Below, piece by piece: positions 46,638 to 57,344 of a DNA stretch of 64,000 nucleotides. How positions within the stretch are numbered: the stretch's first letter is position 1; every line of letters begins with the position of its first letter. The stretch comes from Strongyloides papillosus (taxonomy: Eukaryota > Nematoda > Chromadorea > Rhabditida > Strongyloididae): assembly GCA_005656395.1 (NCBI GenBank), contig SRSI01000073.1:62001-126000 (forward strand), given 5' to 3'. The position numbers and the translations under genes were made by a program. The notes below the pieces were generated by a model that saw only the letters and a list, made by a program, of their open reading frames with translations, was not told the origin of the DNA and did not search any database.

Positions 46638-48159
46638 TTATACTAATAAAACAATTATCATTTTTTATTTTTAAAAACTTACATAAATAAATTAAAGAAA
46701 ATTATACAAAGAATGTACTTAAAAGTATTCTATTGGATAAAAAAATTAATGATGCTCAATTTCCTTATGATTTTTGAGATATTTAAATTTATAAAAAATT
46801 CTTTGAAAGTTCTCATAGTGTTGGCTACGTAATTTTGGATAATTTTAGATTTCATAAATTGGCAGTAACTAATAGGTTAGCAAAAGACAGTGATTATATA
46901 AGAATGAATAAGGACTTATGAGTTCTATAAAAAGCTTTGTGAATGAATTCAATTTTATCAAAATGTAATGCAAAAATAACATATATGCGAAATATTTTAA
47001 AATTTATTGTCTATTCATTTCTACAAATAAAATGTTTTCATATAAATAAATTTATTGAACTTTATAAGAATTAACATTTTAAAATGATATATAAAGCCAT
47101 TTTTTTATCCAACGTAGTATTAATGTTTTCCATAGTTTATTGTTGTTTTAATTAACTAATAAAATTATTCTTAAGTAAAGAAGTTATTCTTTTGTTGTCA
47201 CAATAAAATTAGATTGGTAAAAATAAGAATTTTCAACTTATTTACTTTATTTTAGCTTTAAAATTGAATTTAAAAGTTTAGAAATTTAATTTTATGATTA
47301 AAATACTCCATTAACTAGTTAAAATGTAGATTAATTAATAAAATTATTTTTGATAAAGATTAAGTACAGGTATGATAACATTTTTAGGACGCGACTCACT
47401 TCAATAGTGTAGTTGAACATTTTTGAAGGAAAATTTATTAAATAATCATCAAAAATCTACTAAAAACATTCGCGCATAGACAATGTCGAATTTGCGTTGT
47501 TGCTTTTCTATTTAGGCTTGTTATTACACTATTAAAGGAAAATTGGGCCGAAAAAATATTATTATACTTATATTAACTCTTTTTATAAATAATTGTTTTT
47601 TCAATTAGTTAGTAAAGCTATTTATATGAAAGTTAGTTATTTTTACACTGTAAAAAATAATATTAGATTTGTTAAATTCGTATTTTCAAACTATTCTTCT
47701 TAATTTCTACGTTATTTAGCTGATTGTCTTTAAAATAAAAAGTATTGGAAATTTTATGTAATGTTAAAATACTCTAAAAGTAAACTATTAACATTAAAAA
47801 TTTATAATAAATTTAATATTTATTTTCACACAAACAAATATACCTTTTAATCAATTAAAATTATAAAACTTATGTATTTTATCATAAATTTTATTATCTG
47901 TACTTTAGTTGTATAAATTCTACATACATCTTATAAAAATACACGATTGGGAAAAATGTATACAACTAATGAGGTTCATACTATATTTAGCTAACATGTT
48001 GTATCTAAGCTCTATGTCAAATGTAATGTTATATCAGGTGGCTTGGTATTTTCGATATTACTGATATTCTTCATTATAAAAGTCTTGTCGATATAATTCT
48101 CAGTTGTATTAAAATTATAAGTTTTATTTTAAAATATTGTTAAGTTAAATTTTACAAAA
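45823..48159. other. Intergenic with duplicated and diverged repeat sequence
   Basis: About 2.3 kb. Up to about 46695 it belongs to duplicate B. Two later stretches, near 47143-47340 and 47589-47800, look like old copies of one another (TTTTTTCAATTAGTTAGTAAAG-type start, CAT..AAAATACTC-type end). No gene was seen. The TATA-like site at 48075-48081 lies 79 bp before the next ATG. Confidence 0.5.
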
Positions 48160-49148
48160 ATGTATATAATATTATGCTTAAGTATTTTAATATTTCAAAA
48201 CTTCTATAATATTAAAGGTTCATGTAATTACTATTTAAATTATAATTTGCTTGGAATAACAAAAAACGCAAGTATTCAGGCAAAAAATTGTACGAGTGAT
48301 AATGTTACTTGCACGTATGTATCTTTATCTATTCCTGGGTTAGTGGTTGGTTCATTTTCCGGCTGTCCTGAGGAAACTAATTTGATCCTACAAACTATAA
48401 TAAACCAAAGACTAGATATTTACAGTGAATTCAAAGCATATATAAATAATAATACAAAAATAATTGATCATGATTTACTTTGTCAGGTATTTTGTTTAAT
48501 TTTTAAAAAAAATAAACTTTATATAATTCTTAGCATTCCATAAATGAAAACCAACCCTATTTAATAAATACAATATCTGGTAAAGGTAAATTTTTCGTTC
48601 ATTGTCACATGCAAAATGAGACGTATAAGGAACCAGAAGTAAAATTCAACCCTCCCTCAACTGATGCTACTCCTGTAAAATGTAATAATGGTCAAGGACA
48701 AGATGCATGTACCGAAGGATATTGTGGGATGTTTGAAATATCAACAATATCATCAAGTGGGGACAGTCAATTATCGCAAAAATATCAAAATTGCCCAAAT
48801 AATATAATTAATCAATTATATCTTCTTTCAACGAATCGCGGTACTACTTTTAACAAGGCTCTTTTAAATGATAAATACAATATTGGTCGTGCTTGTGTTG
48901 ATAAATTAAGTTTGAAAACTTTAGCAAAAAATGGTCTATCAAGTTATTTCTTTTATATTAATTGCTATGTTCCAGATGGTAACAAAAATGCTGAGTTCCC
49001 AGAAATTCCCGATTTAATGTTTTATGCTACTACAACTACAACATTGAAGCCTATTATAACAACAACAAAACTAGCAACATCTTCTTGTAATTTGTCAATT
49101 GTTACCATTATTTTTTTTAAAATTGTTTCTTATTTTTTTAAAGCATAA
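48160..49148 (+). CDS. 12-cysteine GPI-anchor-type surface protein, copy 8
   Basis: Exons 48160-48486 and 48534-49148, 47-bp phase-0 intron, 313 residues. Exon 1 is 327 bp, as in copies 3-5. All 12 cysteines are present (SCNYYLNYNLLG to INCYVPDG). The usual HCYNQ is HCHMQ here. Thr-rich stalk TTTTTLKPIITTTK and hydrophobic tail end FFKIVSYFFKA. It stands apart from the tandem set by 11 kb, separated by the duplicated astacins and the pseudogene, and shares its first half with the pseudogene. Confidence 0.9.
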
Positions 49149-49815
49149 ATACGATTTTCATAAATAATTTTCTAAGAACAATAGCATTATTGGTATTTAC
49201 GTGATTTCTATCAATTCTTTAGCATATAGGTTCTATTAACAGAACAATTATCAATTTTATTTTTAAAATTTAATATAAATGTATCGGAGAAAAATATACT
49301 AATAATGTACTTATGGCAATTTATTACATAAAAAATTATTATTTTTAAATGTCGCAATTATTTTATAAATGCCTAGATTTAACATAAAAAAATAAACAAT
49401 TATTGTAAATCTCAATGATTATAAATCTCACCTAAATAAATTAATATTATAAAAAGTTCAGGAAGGTAGTATTAAATCTTAAGCTTTAAAAAAATATAAT
49501 CTAAAAAATAAATTTTTATCTGAGTTTTTTAAAAAAAGCTTTCATCCACATTATTATAAAATATTTTACATTATTTCACTACAGAAAAATATTTTTTAAT
49601 TTATGATTGTTAATAAAATTATATTAATTATAAGTGTTTAAGCAATAATTTATTAGATAAATAAATATCTATTTTATGTCATAAGTTTGACTACAATTAA
49701 GATATCTAATTACAGATAATAAATCTTTGCCAGCTTTGTTATAAATATTAATTTGCAAAATTAAGTAAAACTATATTACACTAAGATTTATTTTCGATAA
49801 AAAAATCTAAAAAGT
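49149..49815. other. Intergenic with third copy of the duplicated flank
   Basis: About 670 bp. Positions 49195-49295 match the block that follows both astacin duplicates (AACAATTATCA... phrase), so this flank exists three times in the window. No gene was seen. Confidence 0.55.
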
Positions 49816-50894
49816 ATGATAAATTGCGAAAATTCTACTATTTGTGATGACTATTTTGATTCATATATTTATAAAATAAGGTATTTACTTGTGATTAATT
49901 CATATATTTCTTCTGCTGTTGGTTTTTTTGGAAATATTCTTCTGCTTAGAATCCTTTGGACATTGAATAGTAAAGATTTTGAAATATACAGAAAAATTTT
50001 GATTCATTCAGCAATCTCAGACATCATTTTCTCCGCAACGATTGGTATTACAATGAATACTATGGAACCATTGAAAGGAAATATCGTGTCATGGAATTTA
50101 GGGATAGTAAATAGTTTGCCAAATTTTTGGACTATAATTTTTGTGGTATTTCATATTCAAGTATACTTTTTATCACTTTCTAACAACGTTATAACATTTT
50201 CATATCGATATGGAATACTTGTACGGTAAATTATATCCTACCTTTATTTTATAATTTTTTAAGTAATTATAAGTTTACTAACTATGAATATCTAATGTTC
50301 ACCGGAGCTGTTATCTCATGGAACCTTGTGGGAATGATTTTATGGTGTATGTCATTGGTAGAAATAACAGATATAGATAGAGAATATGTTGAAAGTATTT
50401 TAGACCCAAGAATGTTTCTTAATTTACAGGGCGTATATGAAAAATATTTAATTTTCAAAGTTATATCTGTTAAAGGTAGAATAGCTTCACTGTTTACAAT
50501 GATTACTGTTGGTATTATAGGAATGACTGTTATTTATACAACTTATCGAATTAATAAAATAATGGCTATGAAAAAAGATCAATTATCATTAAGAACACAA
50601 CAAATTAACAGACAGCTAACAATTTCTATGCTTCTAAACGTATCCGTATCTATGATGTTAGACGTGTTACCAGTTGGTATAATATTAATGGCAGCATATT
50701 TTGGTATACAAATGTATGGGTATGCCCACATATTTTTCTTTACTTTCGAATACCAACCTTTAGTGAATATGGTTATTTGCATAATATTCGTAAAACCATG
50801 TAGAAATGAATTCTTACGATTATTTGGAATTAAAAAAAATTCAGTTATCATACTCAAAAGTGGAACATATCCCGTAACTAATGTAAGGTATTAG
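49816..50894 (+). CDS. Nematode serpentine receptor, Str-superfamily-like
   Basis: Exons 49816-50225 and 50264-50894, with a 38-bp intron that splits an Arg codon, give 346 residues. Seven hydrophobic helices are visible. TM1 carries GFFGNILLLRILW and the first loop/TM2 reads YRKILIHSAISDIIFS; the C-terminal end NMVICIIFVKPCRNEFLRLFG resembles the TM7-tail block of Str/Srh/Srd receptors. Two sequons or Cys residues lie in the short outer N-terminus (NCENSTICDD). Expected in sensory neuron membranes. It is a different subfamily from the receptors at 22498 and 51706. Confidence 0.85.
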
Positions 50895-51705
50895 GTTTTT
50901 CGAAAATGAATCACTTTAACAAGCAAAATAGATTTAAAAATATTATATTGAACACATTAACACAAAGTATTAAAAAGTCATTGATTTCAGTTGGAAAGAA
51001 ACTATCAGTTATAGAATTCAGAAACTTCAAGAAGGAAGATTTTCTATTATCTTAATGAGTGGAAATTAGTTCTTTCGAAAAGTACCTAAAAGCCTTTTAG
51101 GATTGAAGATATTTTGGTGAAAAATCCAACGAACAATGTAGACGTGGTAGAATTTTACATTTGAAGTATTTCACATGTTTATTAAGACTCGAATATGAGT
51201 CAATAGTCATTAAAGTTTTTAATTTACTACTTCTAATGCCAGTGGGATAAAACAACTCCAATTTTTGAAAAATTTTATTTTTATCGCCAAATCTTCTGGA
51301 ACAACATTGTACAGTATGTTTATTAGATGAACCTAAATCAAACGCAGCATTACTATTTCCACATAGTTCGAAAATTGATAAAGAAACGATTGTCATTTTA
51401 AATAATCTAACATTATTAAAGCTAATTATTTAAGGGAAAGTAAAAATACTGTGATTTTATGTAGTATCAACCATATTTTCTATCAGTTAGTAGTTAAGAA
51501 AACCAAAAACCATAATAATTAAATATAGAAAATGTTTAATAAATGTCACTATAAAAGTACTTAGTATTATGTGGTGGGAATTTTAAGAAAATAGAATCAA
51601 ATATTAAAAAAACACATGTTTCAGTTAAATATTCAAAATACATAAATATAAAGATAAAGACTTCTATAAAAAAGTATTTTAAAAATTTTCCACTTTTCTT
51701 TCATA
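50895..51705. other. Intergenic, with one unassigned minus-strand frame
   Basis: About 810 bp between two receptor genes on the same strand; holds the unassigned frame at 51097-51396. Confidence 0.5.
51097..51396 (-). CDS. Unassigned 99-codon frame, possible gene or transposon fragment
   Basis: The frame is less biased than random A/T-rich ORFs here: it has six Cys or His near the ends, Gly, Pro and charged residues in balance, and the phrase AAFDLGSSNKH. That phrase faintly recalls the (L/I)FD(S/T)GS active site of retroviral-type aspartic peptidases in BEL/Pao elements, but no neighbouring retroelement domain is seen and Leu stands where Ser/Thr is needed. No leader and no splice partner were found. 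It could be a relic. Confidence 0.25.
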   Translation of the reverse strand: MTIVSLSIFELCGNSNAAFDLGSSNKHTVQCCSRRFGDKNKIFQKLELFYPTGIRSSKLKTLMTIDSYSSLNKHVKYFKCKILPRLHCSLDFSPKYLQS

Positions 51706-52674
51706 ATGTCTGACGTGGTAATGGTAAACGCCAGAAGTGATTATATTAATTCAGCTATTGTTATAACATCTTTGCATATATTGTTTTTACCAATAAATGT
51801 TAATATATTTATTTTAACGATGTTGTCAAAAAGGTTGAAATCATCAGCAGAAGTTTTTAATATTATTATTTTCAATGTAACACTGACAATTACATCAAGA
51901 AGCCTATATGCACAGTTTGCTTACTTTTTGTGGTACTCTTATTTAACAGGAAGATCAGTACAAATTGATTTAACTAATTTTGTTGAAGATTTGAGATTTA
52001 TTGGTACAAATATGTTTTTTCTAACACCTTTCATTTTGTCATTCTGGAGATATATGGTAATCTATCTTAATAGAGAAACACCAATATCTTGTTGCATTAT
52101 TATTTATGTTATTTTTCTACTTCCAAATATTCTTCAACTTTACTATTCTAATTGGGAATCAAGAAATATGATTAATGGAGATATTTTTACAAAAACGTAT
52201 GCATTTACTAACAAATATATCTTTATTGTATGTACTTTACCTCAAGTAATTTGTCCCTTATTAACATTGTATTTTATTTTTTCAATAGTTAAAAAGATAA
52301 AGGATCAATGCGAAGAAAAAAAGACTACATCTTATACTGATAAATTAACAAAAAATATCATAATGTCATTAATAATTTCTTCTTCTCTTCCAATTATTGC
52401 TTCATTATTAACATTTTCACTTCATATAATACATATTTTCCAATTGAAAACAATTCCACGTACTTTATGGAATATTTCTGAAGTTTATTTATCATTAATC
52501 AGTGGATCAAATCCAATATCTATGGTAATTTACATGAAAACATTTCGTTTGGCAATTAATGACATAATTAATGTAAATAAAATCTGTGTTGTACGAAAAA
52601 CAAAATTTAAACTTAAAAAAAAATCTATAGGTTACATAATTGCTAGGAGAAGAAATAATTTCAAAAAACAGTAG
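51706..52674 (+). CDS. Nematode serpentine (7TM) receptor-like protein
   Basis: A single-exon protein of 322 residues with seven hydrophobic segments (about 17-40, 48-75, 98-118, 128-146, 172-195, 218-245 and 255-282) and a basic Lys/Arg-rich tail. The third intracellular loop is Lys-rich (KKIKDQCEEKKTTSYTDKLTK). The block SGSNPISMVIYMKTFRLAI at TM7 resembles the NP..Y region of many receptors. Subfamily is uncertain. It follows another receptor gene of a different subfamily in the same direction. Confidence 0.8.
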   Translation: MSDVVMVNARSDYINSAIVITSLHILFLPINVNIFILTMLSKRLKSSAEVFNIIIFNVTLTITSRSLYAQFAYFLWYSYLTGRSVQIDLTNFVEDLRFIGTNMFFLTPFILSFWRYMVIYLNRETPISCCIIIYVIFLLPNILQLYYSNWESRNMINGDIFTKTYAFTNKYIFIVCTLPQVICPLLTLYFIFSIVKKIKDQCEEKKTTSYTDKLTKNIIMSLIISSSLPIIASLLTFSLHIIHIFQLKTIPRTLWNISEVYLSLISGSNPISMVIYMKTFRLAINDIINVNKICVVRKTKFKLKKKSIGYIIARRRNNFKKQ

Positions 52675-53964
52675 CGGTTGCGAATATTTCATTAATTTTT
52701 TAAATATAACTTCTATTATTTCATATGTTTTAAGATTTTTATAGTTAAATATACAATTTTTTTACAAATCATTAAACGTTTAGTGTAAAAATTGTATAAT
52801 TAATATATTACTTAATCATGTACATTTAAATGTAACCTTTGAATAATAAATCGTGCTAAATTAAATACATTTACATCTTTTATTAAATAAAAGTTTTTTG
52901 GTCAAATGTTCATTGAATTTAATTTTTTAACTTTGTATTTTGACATCTCATTATTAATTTAAACGTTTGTACTTTATTTCTTATTAAAATAAAATTTTAA
53001 GATTTGATGTGGGGGTGTACATGATACTATTAGATACAATTTTCATTTAAGAACGGATACAATAAGGTACAATTCAAATAATATCCTGATTTACATAAAA
53101 ATTTATAATCTAGTTATACATGGAGTTTCAAGAAGGTCTAGATAAAAAACAAATTTGGTACACAATTTTTCTATTTTAAGGCAGAAAATTATAACTTTTT
53201 CATATATTTTCAATCCATGCTTTTTTATTATTTTGTCATTCCACAAGAAAATATTCATCTTTATGATTTTTAGTCTAATATCATCTCTGAAAATTATTGG
53301 TGGTTTAGCTGTACAGTGGTTTTTTTAACATTTTTAGTGTTTAGAAAACTTTAGGTAACAATTTGTAATTTTGTAAATTATCAAGATTTATGTAAACTAC
53401 ACCTACTAATCTTAATAAATTTTTTAATATAATATCATTATCGCCATTTTTAAAATTATTTTCAAAAGCCTAGTTTATATAATTAAGATTATCCAAGAAA
53501 CAGAATTATTAAATAAAAAAACAAAAAATAAATCTCGATGTAACTTTTTTTAAATATTTAAAATATTTTTACGTCAAATATAGGGAGATATTTTATAAAA
53601 GAGATGAGCTTCAAAAGGATGTACTTTCATTCTTCAATGATAAAATGAAAATCTATTATATAGCATGTATCTTTTTAGCATATAAAATTAAAAGGAATAT
53701 AAAAACAAACATGGTAAAAGAAGACTGCATAAACAGAAAGTTTTCTTTTAAATATACATTTTTTATTATTCCAATAATATATATTGAAATTGATATGACA
53801 ATATAAATAATTAATGTAAAAAAATATTTATTAACAATAAATGTATAAAAGCTTGCACTTTTATTCATGATCAAAGTATATTAAAGAAAACTACATGCCA
53901 TGATAAATGCTATTTATAACTTATAATTTGTAATAACTATACTTCCTTTTAAAAAGATATAAAT
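52675..53964. other. Intergenic, no convincing gene
   Basis: About 1.3 kb. A 72-codon minus-strand frame (53656-53874) is hydrophobic (Ile/Phe/Tyr rich) but such frames are common by chance in this composition. Confidence 0.5.
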
Positions 53965-54209
53965 ATGTACGTATATAAAATTTTATCATTTATTATGACT
54001 GGTGTTATACTTTTAATACAATTATACTTATCTTGGGTATGTTTCTTTATTTATAATTTTTTGAAGTATATTTTTCTACTCTATCATTTTAGTATACATT
54101 GAAAGAGAGACAATTTTTATCGAGAAGAACTGCAATTGAAATCTTAATTTTTTCTCTTACAATGGAATTATTTCAACAAATTTTATTTATAATTTATAGT
54201 ATATCATAA
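53965..54209 (+). CDS. Small two-helix membrane protein or receptor remnant
   Basis: Exon 1 53965-54036 and exon 2 54093-54209, separated by a 56-bp GTATGT...TTTTAG intron that restores the frame, give 62 residues. The first helix is ILSFIMTGVILLIQLYLSW, then a basic loop (KERQFLSRRT), then a second hydrophobic stretch. The pattern looks like TM5-loop-TM6 of a serpentine receptor, and three receptors occur in the window, but the other helices are missing. Either a true small protein or the last piece of a lost receptor. Confidence 0.3.
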
Positions 54210-54323
54210 AAAATATCTTTTACTATAAATATACTTTTTCACTTTAATTTTACTTTCTTTATAAATAAAAATATTAAAAGTTTTTAAATTATATCTATCA
54301 AATTAAAGAATCATCAAATTTCG

Positions 54324-55079
54324 TCATTTTTCAGTATTGAATGTAATGTTTTTCAAATACATATTATTTTTAACAAGAGATAAAGCGTCCGTAAATAGTT
54401 GTTTTATTTGAGTGTTTATAGAAGCCGTTAACTCATCACTTTCTTTAATATTTGTTAAATTAATATTGTTAATTATATTCATTGTTAGGTTTGCTTCGAT
54501 ATCAGAAACCAAACTATCTATTTCCATAAATGAATACATAGGAATATTCATTATCATATCAGTTCTTATTGTTTTTGTATTTGCTAATGATGGTGTTGTT
54601 AAATTAGAAATTGTTATTGAAGATGTTGATGTCAAAGGCAATGTCGTAATCGAACCTAATTTGATTAAAAAAGGATTTATAGGTTGAGTTCGTGTTAGTG
54701 GATATAGAATCAGTGGCGTTGTATTTCTATTATCTACTACTGAAGAATTTATTGGATTAAAAGATTCTCCACATGTAGCATTAACTTTTTGCGTTATCGA
54801 AATTGTATTTGTAGCTGTTACAAAATCACTAGATAATTTTGATGTTGAAGTAAAAAGTTCTATAGTTGTAGTATTTATGATATTTTCATTTAGTGAGTTT
54901 GTAAAAGCTCCTAAAACATCGTATGTATCATTTACAATAGATTCATTTTGTGTATCACAAATGTAGCAAGTAGTAGATATAAATGAATTGTTATCAGTAT
55001 AACTACTTGTAGTAATATTCTGAGATAATATATTTAGAATTTTATTAAAAAATAATAAAAAAATGTTTTTGTAATTCAT
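54324..55079 (-). CDS. Secreted Thr/Ser-rich mucin-like protein
   Basis: A single-exon protein of 251 residues with a moderately hydrophobic leader (MNYKNIFLLFFNKILNILS). The body is rich in Thr, Ser, Asn and Ile with more than ten N-glycosylation sequons and many Thr clusters (TTLPLTSTSSITISNLTT), as expected for a heavily glycosylated secreted or surface protein. Only three Cys are present. From about residue 180 a helical segment with DSLVSDIEANLTMNI and DELTASINTQIKQLF is seen. No C-terminal anchor. Family not recognised. Confidence 0.65.
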   Translation of the reverse strand: MNYKNIFLLFFNKILNILSQNITTSSYTDNNSFISTTCYICDTQNESIVNDTYDVLGAFTNSLNENIINTTTIELFTSTSKLSSDFVTATNTISITQKVNATCGESFNPINSSVVDNRNTTPLILYPLTRTQPINPFLIKLGSITTLPLTSTSSITISNLTTPSLANTKTIRTDMIMNIPMYSFMEIDSLVSDIEANLTMNIINNINLTNIKESDELTASINTQIKQLFTDALSLVKNNMYLKNITFNTEK

Positions 55080-55843
55080 TATTTTTTCAATAATTTACTA
55101 TTACCAAATGATTATATCATGAAAACTTTTAATCTTTCATAATTTATAAATTTTAATATTTTTGTTTAAATAACACATAATAAAATAGTTAGAAAGTTTT
55201 ACATGTTATTTAAAAACTCTTTATCTTCTATTCAATAAACATTAATCAGTAAATATGTATGATGATTAATTGCTATTATTTTAAAAATATTTATTTAAAT
55301 CATTTATTATCCTCCTATTAATTAAAACAATAAATAATTGTACTGCTGAATAATTAAAAATAAATACTCACGCACATATACGATTTTTAAAAAATTTGTT
55401 AAAATGTAAAGTCGGTTTTTAGTTTTTTCCTAAATATTTAAAACATGTTTTAATAAATAATACATTTAATAAATTTAAAAAGGGCAGAAAATTGCTTGAA
55501 GATATTTTTGTGTGCTAATTTTTACAAAGTTGTTTGAAAATATAAGCAAACAATAAAAACAGAAAGCAAAGAATATTTAAAAGCATCTTATGGAAAATTT
55601 TGATAGAGAAAAATCATACAATTGATATCTATGATGATATGACTCGTTAATTTTAATTCAGATCATCAGTCTTTTACAACTAAACGAAATATTTCAGATA
55701 GCTCCAATGTTGCTATCAATTTTTGTGTAACTTAACATAATTTTTTTTAAATAATTTAATTTCAAGCATAATATTTATTTCGAGAAACGAAATATTGCAA
55801 AATAAAATTTTATATAATAAAATTTAGAAAAATAATTGGAAAT
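55080..55843. other. Intergenic, no gene seen
   Basis: About 760 bp of A/T-rich DNA between a minus-strand gene start and the 3' end of the minus-strand CAP gene. Confidence 0.6.
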
Positions 55844-56519
55844 TTATGCCTTTTTTGGAGAGACATTTTCTTTATATGCACCTTGCAAATTTCCTGGTGG
55901 TGAGTATTTACAAACAGTAAAAACACCGCTAGATCCGGCAGCAACACCGCAACCAACTTTAGAAGAACTTTTCCAAACCAATTGTGTGAAATGTCCAGTT
56001 CCATGTTTAAATCCTTGACTATTGAAATTATAATCTTTAATTTCATCGTACCATAATTTTACTCCAATATGGGCAATTACAGGTGATCCGAAAGCAAGAT
56101 TTTCTCCTAGTTTATCTTGGTGGTTCTTTGGATCATGTACCATTTGCCCTATTTTAGCAAGATGTTCGGCATATGCTTGTGCTTTTTTTTCAATTGCTGG
56201 ATCAACTGAAAGTGGTTTAGCGTCATGAGCTGCTCTATATTCATTACTTTCTTTCAATATCTAAAAAATAACTTAATATTTTAAAATAACGTACTCTGTC
56301 TTTCATGTCTTTGAAGCCGTTTTTGGAATCACTTTCATAGTTGAATCCTTCCCATATTTTGTCGAAAATTTTATTACTAAATTCATTGTTTCCTTTAATG
56401 CTTGACATATCAAAGCCAAAAGTTTTACTACCTGGGGCACCGTGCGATTGAGCATATGACAGACATGAAATTCCTACTAAGGCACTAATAAGTAAAGCAG
56501 AAAATGTTAAATTGTTCAT
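55844..56519 (-). CDS. CAP (SCP/TAPS) protein, short form without linker
   Basis: Exon 1 56519-56295 and exon 2 56260-55844, with a 34-bp phase-0 intron (GTACGT...TTTTTTAG), give 213 residues. Leader MNNLTFSALLISALVGISCLSYA, then directly the FDMSSIKGNNEFSNKIFD block and the CAP domain with GHFTQLVW (His165) and VCKYSPPGN. The intron lies at the same place as in the two CAP genes near 27-29 kb, but the linker domain is missing. It keeps the Cys in VGCGVA that the long forms have replaced by Phe. It is the nearest relative of the pseudogene at 61.7-62.0 kb. Confidence 0.93.
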
Positions 56520-57195
56520 TTTTTATGATAATATTTCACAAAACTTATTACTTATATATTACTTTTGAAGCTCAATCTGCATTTGTCTAAATAAAAAAAA
56601 TTTAAGTAAACTACAAATCACGCAATTAGCTGTCAAGCGCAAATAAAAACTATATAAATTTAATAATATGATGTTTACTATTTACTATTTATAATTTTTC
56701 TTCTATTTATAAAAAATTTTTACAATATAAATTAAAATACAAAAAAATGAATACTTTTATTAGTTGTTTGATATATTTTTAGTGATATCCTTATAAAATG
56801 AAAAAATTATTCTTAAAAAATTTTAGTAATAATAAAAACAAGTTTATAGATCTTTAATAACTAAATATTATAAAAATTTGCACTTTGACATAAAGTATAT
56901 CACAATTATTGCAAGGCATACCGTATACTGATTTTAACAATTTAGTGAAATGATACGGTAATAAATAAGATTTACTAACAAGATTAAGATAGTTATATAA
57001 TTTTACTTTAATTTTTCTTTTACTTATATCTCAAAGTTCTGTTAATAAAATCTTTAAAGTAGATACAATGAATTTTTAAGATTTATTACAAGAGATAGTA
57101 TTTTAAAATATACTTTTGAACTATTGATGAAAAATTCTAAAATAATTACAGATATTTCCTTGAGCCATTTATGCCATAATTGTTATATAACGGAA
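56520..57195. other. Intergenic, no gene seen
   Basis: About 680 bp of A/T-rich DNA up to the target duplication of the retrotransposon. Confidence 0.6.
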
Positions 57196-57200
57196 ATAAA
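57196..57200 (+). repeat. Target-site duplication, left
   Basis: ATAAA directly before the 5' LTR; repeated at 61155-61159. Confidence 0.85.
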
Positions 57201-57330
57201 TGTTACGTTATTAAATAATGATTACATTAAAAATATATAAGAACTTATTTTTGTCTCATTCATTCATTCTTTTGTTCTTTTAAATCATAAAGTGTCATTT
57301 TATTACTGTGTGTGTTACTAATATTTAACA
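57201..57330 (+). repeat. 5' LTR of the copia-type element
   Basis: 130 bp, TGTTACGT...TTTAACA. Identical by eye to 61025-61154. Confidence 0.95.
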
Positions 57331-57344
57331 GATTATGAGACTGA
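57329..57344 (+). other. Primer-binding site, anticodon-arm type
   Basis: CAGATTATGAGACTGA is complementary to 16 nt of the anticodon arm of elongator tRNA-Met (loop CTCATAA) and not to a tRNA 3' end. Copia-group elements are known to prime from internally cut half-tRNAs. The site overlaps the last two LTR bases, and the gag start follows at once. Confidence 0.75.

Noticed and set aside
53656..53874. 72-codon hydrophobic minus-strand frame
   Set aside because: Could be a membrane peptide, but the overlapping plus strand is also open over 50 codons and neither shows a motif; composition alone explains it.
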